From: Pseudomonas jinjuensis
GTDB taxonomy: Bacteria; Pseudomonadota; Gammaproteobacteria; Pseudomonadales; Pseudomonadaceae
Assembly: GCF_900103845.1 (NCBI RefSeq)
Contig: NZ_FNIJ01000005.1
Coordinates: 248,001 to 312,000 of the forward strand
Direction: 5' to 3'
Length of the DNA stretch: 64,000 nucleotides
Of this stretch, positions 1 through 9,329 are shown piece by piece; positions within the stretch are counted from its first letter, which is position 1, and each line of letters begins with the position of its first letter. Below the pieces are notes generated by a model, which saw only the letters and a program-made list of their open reading frames with translations, was not told the DNA's origin and did not search any database. Position numbers and translations under genes: made by a program.

Positions 1-2
1 GC

Positions 3-1928
3 CGCGCCGATGCCGTGGGCAGCCTGGTCGCCCGCGACTACCGCTCCAGCATGATCATCGTCCCGCTGATGGCGCGCGACGCCGAAGGCAATGCGGTGGA
101 CTACCAGGCGCTGTCGCGCTCCATCGAGGAAATCCGCCAGCGCCACACCACGGGTCCGGATGCCAAGGTCAACATCTACGTCATCGGCTTCGCCAAGCTG
201 ATCGGCGACCTGATCGCCGGCCTGGAAAAGGTCATGCTGTTCTTCATCGCCGCGGTGATCATCGCGGTGGCGATCATCTACTCCTACACCCGCTGCATCC
301 GCAGCACGCTGCTGGTGCTGAGCTGTTCGATCACCGCGGTGGTGTGGCAGCTCGGGCTGGTCGCGCTGCTCGGCTACAACCTCGACCCGTTCTCCATGCT
401 CGTGCCGTTCCTCGTGGTGGCCATCGGCGTCAGCCATGGCGCGCAGAAGATGAACGGCATCATGCAGGACATCGGCCGCGGCACCCATCGCCTGGTGGCG
501 GCGCGCTACACCTTCCGCCGCCTGTTCCTGGCCGGGATCACCGCGCTGCTGGCGGACGTGGTCGGCTTCGCCGTGCTGGCGATCATCGACATCCCGGTGA
601 TCCGCGAACTGGCGCTGACCGCCAGCATCGGCGTCGGCGTGCTGATCTTCACCAACCTGATCCTGATCCCGGTGCTGCTGTCCTTCATCGGCGTGTCGCC
701 GAAGGCCGCCCAGCGCAGCCTGCAGGCGGACAGCGCCGAGGCCGGTCCGGTGTGGAAGACGCTGGAGCACTTCACCTCGCGTCCGTGGGCCATCGGTGCG
801 CTGCTGGTTTCTCTGGTGCTGGGCTGCTGGGGTTTCGTCACCGCGCAGCGGCTGCAGGTCGGCGACCTCGATGCCGGCGCGCCGGAGCTGCGGGCGGATT
901 CGCGCTACAACCTCGACAACGCCTTCATCACCTCGCACTACAGCATCTCCAGCGACGTGTTCGCGGTGATGGTGAAGACCAGTGACGACGGTTGCCGCTC
1001 CTACGAAACCCTGACCGAAGTCGACCGCCTCGGCTGGCGCCTGGCGCAGGTGCCGGGCGTGCAGCGCACCGCCTCGCTGGCGGACACCGTGCGCACCTAC
1101 ACGGCGGGGATGTTCGAGGGCAACCCGAAGTGGTCGACCATCAGCGACAACCAGGGAATCATCGACGCGCAGATCGGCAACGCCGTGTCGTGGAACTCCG
1201 AGTTCCTCAACACCCGCTGCACCCTGACGCCGGTGGTGGCCTACCTCGCCGACCACAAGGCCGACACCCTGGACAAGGTGGTCGCCGCCGCGCAGGACTT
1301 CGCCGACCAGCACAACACCGAGGGCCGCGAGTTCCTGCTGGCCGCGGGCAATGCGGGCGTCGACGCGGCCACCAATATCGTGGTCAAGCAGGCCAACCGC
1401 GAAATGCTGCTGTACGTCTACGCCGCCGTGGCGCTGCTGTGCCTGATCACCTTCCGCAGCTGGCGCGCGGTGATCGTCGCGCTGCTGCCGCTGGTGCTCA
1501 CCTCGATCCTCGCCGAAGCGCTGATGGTCTACCTCGGCATCGGCGTGAAGGTCGCCACCCTGCCGGTGGTGGCACTGGGTGTCGGCATCGGCATCGACTA
1601 TGCGATCTACCTGCTGAGCATCCAGCTCGCCTTCCAGCGCAGCGGCATGAGCGTCGCCGAAGCCTACCGCAAGGCGCTGGCGACCACCGGCAAGGTCGTC
1701 GCGCTGGTGGGCGTCACGCTGGCCGCGGGCGTCATCACCTGGGCCTGGTCGCCCATCAAGTTCCAGGCCGACATGGGCATCCTGCTCACCTTCATGTTCG
1801 CCTGGAACATGCTCGGCGCGCTGATTCTCGTACCGGCGCTGTCGCACTTCCTGCTGCAGGGCCAGTCCCGCCGCCAGGAGGCCGCCGACGCGCCGCGCAA
1901 CATCACCAACGCAGAGGGAGCCTTCTGA
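3..1928 (+). CDS. RND/MMPL-family transporter permease (5' end outside window)
   Basis: The reading frame is open to the left edge of the window, so the N-terminus is missing; 641 residues are visible. Hydrophobic segments cluster in two groups (about nt 220-690 and 1390-1850) around a large polar, periplasmic-type domain. This is the second half of the first RND repeat plus the whole second repeat. The GIGIDYAIYLL stretch near nt 1579-1610 is the conserved Gly/Asp-rich TM4-type segment that relays protons in RND pumps. The family moves lipids or hydrophobic compounds by proton antiport. The gene overlaps the next SDR gene by one base (TGATG), so it belongs to the catabolic operon. A role in moving the hydrophobic substrate, perhaps with the DUF1329 proteins downstream, is inference. 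Confidence 0.85.
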   Translation, partial: RADAVGSLVARDYRSSMIIVPLMARDAEGNAVDYQALSRSIEEIRQRHTTGPDAKVNIYVIGFAKLIGDLIAGLEKVMLFFIAAVIIAVAIIYSYTRCIRSTLLVLSCSITAVVWQLGLVALLGYNLDPFSMLVPFLVVAIGVSHGAQKMNGIMQDIGRGTHRLVAARYTFRRLFLAGITALLADVVGFAVLAIIDIPVIRELALTASIGVGVLIFTNLILIPVLLSFIGVSPKAAQRSLQADSAEAGPVWKTLEHFTSRPWAIGALLVSLVLGCWGFVTAQRLQVGDLDAGAPELRADSRYNLDNAFITSHYSISSDVFAVMVKTSDDGCRSYETLTEVDRLGWRLAQVPGVQRTASLADTVRTYTAGMFEGNPKWSTISDNQGIIDAQIGNAVSWNSEFLNTRCTLTPVVAYLADHKADTLDKVVAAAQDFADQHNTEGREFLLAAGNAGVDAATNIVVKQANREMLLYVYAAVALLCLITFRSWRAVIVALLPLVLTSILAEALMVYLGIGVKVATLPVVALGVGIGIDYAIYLLSIQLAFQRSGMSVAEAYRKALATTGKVVALVGVTLAAGVITWAWSPIKFQADMGILLTFMFAWNMLGALILVPALSHFLLQGQSRRQEAADAPRNITNAEGAF

Positions 1929-2728
1929 TGAATCGACTGCAAGACAAGGTCGCCCTGATCCTGGGCGCCGGCGGGCGCGACAACATGGGCCAGGAAATCG
2001 CCCGGCGCTTCGCCGCCGAGGGCGCCAGGGTCGTGGTGTCCGGCCGCAACGAGAGCGAGCTGCGCCGCCTGGCCGACGAGATCGGTGGCTCGGCCTGCAC
2101 CTGCGACATCACCCGCAAGGTTGACCTGCAGGCGCTGATGGCGCACGTGCTGGAGTGGGGCGGTCGCCTTGACGTGGCGGTGAATGCCGCCGGGCTGGGG
2201 CTCTCCAAGGGCTTCCTGGAAACCACCGAGGACGATCTGGATCGCATGCTCGCCCTGCAGTTCAAGGGACCGTTCCTGTTCTTCCAGAGCGTCATCGAAG
2301 CGATGCAGGGCGGCGGCTCGATCATCCAGATCAGCTCCGCCACCACCCGTGCGCTGATCGAGAATTACGCCGCCTATATCGGCAGCAAGGGCGGCATCGA
2401 CGACGTGGTGCGCTGCATCGCCAACGAGTTCGGCGCCCGTGGCATCCGCGCCAACTCCATCTCGCCCGGCCTCACCGAGACGCCGATGACCGCCGAGGCG
2501 ATGGCGACGCCGGGCGTCGCCGAATGCTTCACCGCGCGCTACCCGCTGGGCCGCCTCGGCAGCAAGGCCGACATCGCCAATGCGGCGGTGTGGCTGGCCG
2601 GCGACGAATGCTTCATGACCGGCGAGAACCTGCAGATCAACGGCGGCCTGCTGCTGCGCGGCAACCCCAGTGGCGCCGACGTCGGCGCCGCGGTGACGGC
2701 GGCGCTGGCGCGCCAGGCGCAGGGTTGA
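1928..2728 (+). CDS. SDR family oxidoreductase
   Basis: This 266-residue classical-length short-chain dehydrogenase starts at the ATG overlapping the permease stop codon. The N-terminal nucleotide-binding loop is unusual, LGAGGRDNMG, instead of TGxxxGxG. The NAAG motif is near residue 87. Ser137, Tyr150 and Lys154 form the expected S-x12-Y-x3-K catalytic set. It should oxidise or reduce an alcohol/ketone with NAD(P)(H) in the cytoplasm. It is a clear paralog of the SDR at 28043: both share the RDNMGQ loop and the ending xGECFMTGxNLQxNGG. The substrate is not predictable. Confidence 0.9.
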   Translation: MNRLQDKVALILGAGGRDNMGQEIARRFAAEGARVVVSGRNESELRRLADEIGGSACTCDITRKVDLQALMAHVLEWGGRLDVAVNAAGLGLSKGFLETTEDDLDRMLALQFKGPFLFFQSVIEAMQGGGSIIQISSATTRALIENYAAYIGSKGGIDDVVRCIANEFGARGIRANSISPGLTETPMTAEAMATPGVAECFTARYPLGRLGSKADIANAAVWLAGDECFMTGENLQINGGLLLRGNPSGADVGAAVTAALARQAQG

Positions 2729-2737
2729 GGAGGGCGC

Positions 2738-3502
2738 ATGCGCGACAACGATAATCAGCCGGGCCGCATCGACTGCGTGCTGGTCGCGGCCGGCAAGTAC
2801 CACGACATCGACTTCGCCCGCCTGGAGCTGCTCAAGCTGCTGGGGGAAAACCAGCGCATCCGCGTGCGGGTGTTCGAGGACTATTCCAACCTCGAGGCGA
2901 TCGGCCTGGCCACCTTCCTGGTCAGCTACACCTGCGACGTGATCCCCAACCTGGAGCAGCAGCTGTTCCTGCGCCAGTGGCTGGAACGCGGCGGACGCTG
3001 GTACGCGCTGCACGGCACCAACTCGATCCTGACCTTCCTCGAGGACGGCCGGGTCGACACGCCGGACTGGGCGCCGCACTTCATGGACACCCTCGGTTCG
3101 CAGTTCGCCGCGCATCCGCCGATCGGCAGGTTTCGCGTCGACGTGGCGCAGCCGCTGCACCCGCTGGTGCAGGGCATCGAGCCGTTCGAGGTGGTCGACG
3201 AGCAGTACCTGATGGACATGACCGGCGACGTGCAGGTGCTGCTGGACACCGAGTTCGAGGGCGAGACCCCCGGTTTCGTCCGCGACCAGTGGCTGTGCGA
3301 GCGCCACCCGGTGCTCTACCTGCGCGAGGTCGGCCAGGGCGCGCTGCTCTACCTGACCCTCGGCCACTGCCGCGGCCACCACGACCTGCGTCCGCTGATG
3401 GACTACTGGCCACAGGTGGACCGCTGCGCCTGGGACCATCCGACCTACCACGAACTGTTGCGCCGCGGCCTGGACTGGGCTGCCGGCCTGGAACGTCGCT
3501 GA
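2738..3502 (+). CDS. ThuA-like domain protein
   Basis: This 254-residue cytoplasmic protein resembles the ThuA / class I glutamine amidotransferase-like fold. Supporting features are alternating beta strands and the segment RWYALHGTNSILTF near residue 87, which matches the ThuA G-x-H-G-type turn. The C-terminal half carries HPLVQGIEPFEV, similar to the HPI-x-x-G-x-F-x-V segment of the family. It starts 10 bp after the upstream SDR, so it is co-transcribed. ThuA proteins are linked to sugar metabolism. In this catabolic setting its role is unknown and could be hydrolytic or binding. Confidence 0.7.
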   Translation: MRDNDNQPGRIDCVLVAAGKYHDIDFARLELLKLLGENQRIRVRVFEDYSNLEAIGLATFLVSYTCDVIPNLEQQLFLRQWLERGGRWYALHGTNSILTFLEDGRVDTPDWAPHFMDTLGSQFAAHPPIGRFRVDVAQPLHPLVQGIEPFEVVDEQYLMDMTGDVQVLLDTEFEGETPGFVRDQWLCERHPVLYLREVGQGALLYLTLGHCRGHHDLRPLMDYWPQVDRCAWDHPTYHELLRRGLDWAAGLERR

Positions 3503-3576
3503 ATCCGCACCACTGATTCTGAAACCCTACTGCCAGGGGCGCGCCACCGGCCGCCCCGTCTACCTGGAGAAAAACA

Positions 3577-4335
3577 ATGGATCTTGGACTGCGTGGCAAG
3601 AAAATCATCATCAACGGCGGCAGCCGCGGCATCGGTCGCGCCGCGCTGGAACTGTTCGCCGACGAAGGCTGCGACATCGCCTTCTTCTCCCGTGACGCCG
3701 CGCGCGTGGCGGACACCGTCAAGGTGCTGGAAGCCAAGGGCGTGCGCGCCTTCGGCGATGCCTTCGACATGAACGACGGCGCCGCCTACGAGGCCTGGCT
3801 GAAGTCGGCGGTGGAACGCCTCGGAGGCTGCGACGTGTTCATTCACAACGCCAGCTCCTCAGGCGCCCAGGGCACCATGGACTGGGACATGAGCTTCCGC
3901 CTGGACATGATGGGCGCCGTCACCGGCTGCCAGACCCTGGAAGAAGCGCTGACCGCCAGCGGCAGCGGTTCGGTGATCCTGATGTCGAGCACCGCGGCGG
4001 TGGAAACCTTCATCTACCCGCAGGCGTTCAACGCCATCAAGTCCGCGATCATCACCTATGGCAAGCAGCTCTCGCAGCTGTGGGCCCCGAAGAACATACG
4101 CGTGAACATGATCTCCCCCGGCCCGGTGGAATACCCCGGCGGCAACTGGTCGATGATCAGGGAAGCCATGCCGGAGCTGTATGAGAAGACCCTGTCCGAG
4201 ATGCCCATGGGCCGCTTCGGCAGGGTCGAGGACGTCGCCCGTTCGATGGTCTTCCTGTCCAGCCCGATGGCGTCCTACATCACCGGCAGCAACCTGGTCA
4301 TCGACGGCGGCTACACCAAGCGCGTGCAGTTCTGA
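3577..4335 (+). CDS. SDR-family protein with Phe at the catalytic Tyr position
   Basis: This 252-residue protein has a standard cofactor loop (NGGSRGIG, residues 13-20) and the Ser138...Lys155 spacing of classical SDRs. At the Tyr position (13 after Ser138) there is Phe151, giving FNAIK instead of YxxxK. The usual NNAG motif is HNAS. The C-terminal VIDGGYTKRV is typical. A Tyr-less SDR may be catalytically altered, may use the nearby Tyr147, or may act as a non-redox enzyme or binding partner. It is preceded by a good AGGAG-like site (ctggagaaaaac) and lies in the same operon as its neighbours. Confidence 0.85.
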   Translation: MDLGLRGKKIIINGGSRGIGRAALELFADEGCDIAFFSRDAARVADTVKVLEAKGVRAFGDAFDMNDGAAYEAWLKSAVERLGGCDVFIHNASSSGAQGTMDWDMSFRLDMMGAVTGCQTLEEALTASGSGSVILMSSTAAVETFIYPQAFNAIKSAIITYGKQLSQLWAPKNIRVNMISPGPVEYPGGNWSMIREAMPELYEKTLSEMPMGRFGRVEDVARSMVFLSSPMASYITGSNLVIDGGYTKRVQF

Positions 4336-4351
4336 GCCGGGGAGCCACGGG

Positions 4352-4966
4352 ATGAAACTGTTCAATTCGATCGGACCCAATCCTCGACTGGTGCGGTTGT
4401 TCGCGGCGGAGAAGGGCATCGCGCTGCCGCTGCAGGACATCGACATCATTGCCGGGGACAATCGCCAGGCGGATTTCCTCCGCCTCAATCCGACCGGCAC
4501 CACGCCGACCCTGCTGCTCGACGATGGCCGCGCCATCGCCGAGACCACGGCGGTCTGCGAGTACCTCGAAGAGCTTCATCCCGTGCCGGCGCTGATCGGC
4601 GCCACTGCTGAAGAGCGCGCCGAAACCCGCATGTGGTGGCGGCGCGTCGACCTCGCGGTGGTACAGCCGATGACCACCGGCTTCCGCGGCGCGGAAGGCT
4701 TCGAGCTGTTCAGGAACCGCGTGCAGTGCTTCCCGCAGGTGGCCGGGGAGATGAAGCAGTCCGCCCGCGATGGCCTGCAGTGGCTGGAGGCGCAGCTGGG
4801 CGACGGGCCGTACATCTGCGGCCAGCGCCTGACCGTGGTCGACCTGCTGCTGCTGAGCTTCCTCGACTTCGCCGATCTGGTCGGCCAGGGGCTCGACGAA
4901 AACGCCTGCCCGCGCCTGGCGCGCTGGCTGGCCGACATGCGCGCGCGGCCTTCCGCCGGCGCCTGA
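4352..4966 (+). CDS. Glutathione S-transferase family protein
   Basis: This 204-residue protein has an N-terminal thioredoxin-like domain: SIGPNPRLVRLFAAEKGI, then NPTGTTPTLLLDDG with the cis-Pro, then AETTAVCEYLEEL. An all-helical C-terminal domain follows, with YICGQRLTVVDLLLL. These are GST hallmarks. The start is the ATG following gagccacggg, 16 bp after the previous stop. Within catabolic operons GSTs can isomerise, dehalogenate or open thioether/epoxide intermediates with glutathione; the reaction here is unknown. The stop codon overlaps an in-frame ATG of the next gene's frame (TGATG). Confidence 0.85.
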   Translation: MKLFNSIGPNPRLVRLFAAEKGIALPLQDIDIIAGDNRQADFLRLNPTGTTPTLLLDDGRAIAETTAVCEYLEELHPVPALIGATAEERAETRMWWRRVDLAVVQPMTTGFRGAEGFELFRNRVQCFPQVAGEMKQSARDGLQWLEAQLGDGPYICGQRLTVVDLLLLSFLDFADLVGQGLDENACPRLARWLADMRARPSAGA

Positions 4967-4980
4967 TGGAGAACGGACAG

Positions 4981-5733
4981 ATGCGCTTCAGGGACAAGGT
5001 GGTTCTGGTGACCGGTGCCGCTTCCGGCATCGGTGAGGCGGTGGCGCTGGCGTTCGCCCGCGAGGGGGCGCGCGTGGCGCTGGCCGATATCGGCGTCGAG
5101 GCCGGCCAGGCCGTGCAGGCGCGGATCGAGGCGGAGGGTGGCAAAGCGATGTTCCTGCCCTGCGACGTCACCAAGGCCGAGCAGGTGCGCGAGCTGTTCG
5201 CCGCCTGCATCGTGCGCTGGGGTCGTCTGGACATCCTGCACAACAACGCCGGCATCAGCGGCAGCGGTGCGCTGACCGCCGATTTCAGCGAGGAAGAATT
5301 CGACCGCATCGTCGCCATCAACCTCAAGGCGGTGTGGCTGTGCATGAAGCACGCCATCGACGCCATGCTGGGGCAGGGCGGCGGAGTGATCGTCAACACC
5401 GCCTCGGCGCTGGCCATCACCACGCTGCCAGGCTCCGCGCCTTACAACGCAACCAAGCATGCGGTGGCCGGCCTGACCAGGACCGCCGCCGTGGAATACG
5501 CATCCCAGGGCATCCGCATCAACGCGATATGTCCGGGGGTGATCGAGACCGCCATGCTGCGCAATCGCACCGACCTGACGGAGCTGCTGCCGAAACTCAT
5601 CGCATTGCACCCGGTCGGCCGCCTCGGCACTCCCGAGGAAGTGGCCGCCGCCGTGCTCTGGCTGGCATCCGCCGAGGCATCCTTCGTCCACGGCAGCCTG
5701 ATGACCGTGGATGGCGGCTGGACCGCGCAGTGA
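4981..5733 (+). CDS. SDR family oxidoreductase
   Basis: This 250-residue classical SDR has TGAASGIG at residues 11-18, NNAG at 88-91, and the catalytic Ser142, Tyr155 and Lys159. Of two possible ATG codons (4966 and 4981) the second is chosen because it has GGAG nine bases upstream and gives the usual N-terminus MRFRDKVVLVTG. The upstream ATG overlaps the GST stop and cannot be excluded. It is an NAD(P)-dependent alcohol dehydrogenase or ketoreductase in the TetR-cluster operon. Confidence 0.9.
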   Translation: MRFRDKVVLVTGAASGIGEAVALAFAREGARVALADIGVEAGQAVQARIEAEGGKAMFLPCDVTKAEQVRELFAACIVRWGRLDILHNNAGISGSGALTADFSEEEFDRIVAINLKAVWLCMKHAIDAMLGQGGGVIVNTASALAITTLPGSAPYNATKHAVAGLTRTAAVEYASQGIRINAICPGVIETAMLRNRTDLTELLPKLIALHPVGRLGTPEEVAAAVLWLASAEASFVHGSLMTVDGGWTAQ

Positions 5734-5758
5734 ATCTGCAACAGGGGAAGGACAAGCC

Positions 5759-6837
<1,079 letters not shown>

Positions 6838-6841
<4 letters not shown>

Positions 6842-7602
6842 GTCCGCATCTGCAGCCCGTGGTGCTGATCACCGGCGCCGCCAATGGCATCGGTGCGGCG
6901 CTGGCCGCGCATCTGCATCGCGAGGAACGCCGGCTGGTGCTGGTGGACCGCGATATGGACGCCCTGGAACGCATCGCAGCGCGTCTCGGCGGCAGCAACA
7001 CGCCGTTGCTGCTGCGCGCCGACGTGTCCCGCGAGGAGGACGTGCAGGGGTACGTCGGGCAAACCCTGGAGCGCTTCGGCGGCATCGACGGCTTCGCCAG
7101 CATCGCCGGCATCGAAGGCGGGCGCGGGCTGATCGAAGAGCAGCCGGTGGAGATGCTCGACAAGGTCTACGCGGTCAACGTGCGTGGCGTGTTCCTCGGC
7201 CTCAAGCACGTGCTGCCGGTGATGAAGCGCCAGGGCAGCGGGGCGATCGTCAACATGTCCTCGCTGGCGGGCATTTCCGCCGGGCCGGGGCTGGCGCCGT
7301 ACATCATGTCCAAGCACGCGGTGATCGGCCTGACCCGCACCGCCGCGGCAGAAGCGGCATCCAGCGGCGTGCGCGTCAACGCGGTGCTGCCGGGGCCGAT
7401 CAACACCGGGATGATGCAGCGCATCGAGGTGGATTCCGGCGACGCCGCCGGCGTCCACGACGGCAACCTGGCCGCCACTCCGCTGGGCCGCTATGGCGAA
7501 CCGGAAGAGGTGGCTGCGCTGGTGGCCTTCCTGCTTTCCGCACAGGCGTCCTACATCACCAGCTCGCTGTACACCATCGATGGTGGCATGAGCGTTTACT
7601 GA
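6838..7602 (+). CDS. SDR family oxidoreductase
   Basis: This 254-residue classical SDR overlaps the MDR gene by ATGA, so the two are translationally coupled. TGAANGIG is at residues 12-19. Ser142, Tyr155 and Lys159 are the catalytic set, and the C-terminal YTIDGGMSVY is typical. It is the last gene before an operator-bearing gap, so it probably ends the transcript that begins outside the window. An enone reductase (MDR) next to an alcohol dehydrogenase (SDR) suggests consecutive redox steps. Confidence 0.9.
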
Positions 7603-7644
7603 ACCAGTCGTCGCCGACACTGAATCGTGCGAAGGAATCATTAG

Positions 7645-7666
7645 TAAAACAGTTTTGTATGTTTTA
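7645..7666. promoter_or_regulatory. Putative TetR operator, site 1 (perfect dyad)
   Basis: TAAAACA, eight bases, then TGTTTTA: both 7-bp arms match perfectly. It lies 50 bp before the GTG start of the Rieske-SnoaL gene. It is the most symmetrical of six related sites in this window that share the AAACA-N9-GTTT core. The local sequence is AT-rich in an otherwise GC-rich region. Binding by the TetR protein encoded at 33822 is inferred. Confidence 0.7.
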
Positions 7667-7716
7667 GATTCGCCCGGTGCGAATAGAACACGGTCTGTCG
7701 GCAAAGGAGTTTTCCC

Positions 7717-9306
7717 GTGACAGAACAACAAGAAATCCACAACCGTATCGCCGCCCGCCTTCTGCAACACGTCGAAACCCTGAGTACCGACCAGGCGGAA
7801 GACCTCATGCGGGTCCCGTCCGCCAGCTACACCGATCCTGCGCAGTGGCAGCGGGAGATGGAGCAGATCTTCAAGCGCCTGCCGATCCTCGCCGGCCTCT
7901 CCGGCGAGATCGCCCAGCCTGGCCAGTACAAGGCCTTCGACCTGCTCGGCACGCCGCTGCTGCTGACCCGCCTGCGCGACGGCAGCGTGCGCGCCATGCT
8001 CAACGTCTGCGCGCACCGCGCCATGCGCCTGGCCGAAGGCAGCGGCAAGTGCGAGCGCTTCGCCTGCCCGTACCATGCCTGGGTCTACGGCAACGACGGC
8101 AACCTGCTGCGTATTGCCGGCCAGGACACCTACGGCGACGTCGACAAGGCCGCGCTGGGGCTGACCCAGCTGCCGGTATACGAGCGTGCCGGGCTGATCT
8201 TCGTGGTGCTGACGCCGGGGCTGGAAGTGGACTTCGCCGGCTACCTCGGCGGCATGATCGAGGACATCGAGCAGCTCGGCTTCGCCGACTGGCACTACTG
8301 CGGCAACCGGGAAATCCATGGCGGCAACTGGAAGGTCGCCTACGACGGCTACCTGGAGGGCTACCACTTCGCCGCCGCGCACCCGCAGACCATCCACCAG
8401 CGCACCTACTCCAACATCATGGGCTTCCACTTCTACGGGCCGCACCAGCTGATCGGCTTCCCGCAGAAGGACATCAAGGCCCGTCTGCAGGGCGTGCCCG
8501 CCGATGAGCTGCACCTGCACGAGAACCACGGCTACGACTTCGTGCGCACGCTGTTCCCCAACGTGTCGATCTTCGTCGCCCCGGAAATCACCCAGGTGGC
8601 CCAGCTCATCCCCGGCCCGACCGTGGGTGAGAACCGCACCGTGCTGCACTTCATCCATCGCCATGCGCCGGAGAACGACGAACAGCGCCAGGCCAACGAG
8701 GCGATGATGGACTGGCTGCGCGACGTGGTGGACACCGAGGACTACAGCCTCGGCCTGAAGATCCAGGGCGGGCTGGCCAGCGGCGCCTTCCAGCACGTCA
8801 CCTTCGGTCGCAACGAGCTGGGCAATCAGGAATTCCATCGCTGGATCAACCATTACCTCGCCGATGCGCCCGCCACGCCGCAAGTCAGGGCCGACGACGA
8901 GGCCGAGATCGAGGCGCTGCTGCAGCAGTACGCCTGCGCCATCGATCAGCGCAACTTGGAGCTGCTCGATCAGGTGTTCACCGCCGATTCCCTTGGCGTC
9001 TATCCGGGCGCCGGTGAGTTCGCGGGCGCGCGCGCCATCGCCGGCTTCATCGACAGTGCCATCGCCCGCTGCGCGGTGACGCAGCACATGCTCGGCAATA
9101 TCCGCATCGACCTGAACGGCTCGCGCGCCACCAGCCGCAGCTACCTGCAGGCGCTGCACGTCGGCGTCGGCGAACATGCCGATGACCTGCAACTGCTCTG
9201 GGGCGAATACCGCGACGAGCTGGAGAAGCGCCCGCAAGGCTGGCGCATCGTCCGCCGCGAACTGGTGACCCTGCATAGCCAGGGCGATATCGGCCTGCTG
9301 GGCTGA
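7717..9306 (+). CDS. Rieske oxygenase alpha subunit fused to a SnoaL-like domain
   Basis: The 529-residue product is longer than ordinary alpha subunits. The Rieske [2Fe-2S] ligands are C98-x-H100 and C117-x2-H120. The mononuclear iron site carries E214, H217 and H222 in LEGYHFAAAHP, after NWKVAYDGY. From about residue 391 a SnoaL/NTF2-type domain follows (EIEALLQQYACAIDQRNLEL and onward), the same fold as oxygenase beta subunits, so alpha- and beta-like parts are one chain. The GTG start has AAAGGAG seven bases upstream. Operator site 1 precedes it and a flavoprotein follows. It likely hydroxylates or dihydroxylates a carbocycle; electrons would come from the ferredoxin/reductase elsewhere in the island. 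Confidence 0.9.
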   Translation: MTEQQEIHNRIAARLLQHVETLSTDQAEDLMRVPSASYTDPAQWQREMEQIFKRLPILAGLSGEIAQPGQYKAFDLLGTPLLLTRLRDGSVRAMLNVCAHRAMRLAEGSGKCERFACPYHAWVYGNDGNLLRIAGQDTYGDVDKAALGLTQLPVYERAGLIFVVLTPGLEVDFAGYLGGMIEDIEQLGFADWHYCGNREIHGGNWKVAYDGYLEGYHFAAAHPQTIHQRTYSNIMGFHFYGPHQLIGFPQKDIKARLQGVPADELHLHENHGYDFVRTLFPNVSIFVAPEITQVAQLIPGPTVGENRTVLHFIHRHAPENDEQRQANEAMMDWLRDVVDTEDYSLGLKIQGGLASGAFQHVTFGRNELGNQEFHRWINHYLADAPATPQVRADDEAEIEALLQQYACAIDQRNLELLDQVFTADSLGVYPGAGEFAGARAIAGFIDSAIARCAVTQHMLGNIRIDLNGSRATSRSYLQALHVGVGEHADDLQLLWGEYRDELEKRPQGWRIVRRELVTLHSQGDIGLLG

Positions 9307-9329
9307 TCCCGAAAGAGGAAACAGGAAGA

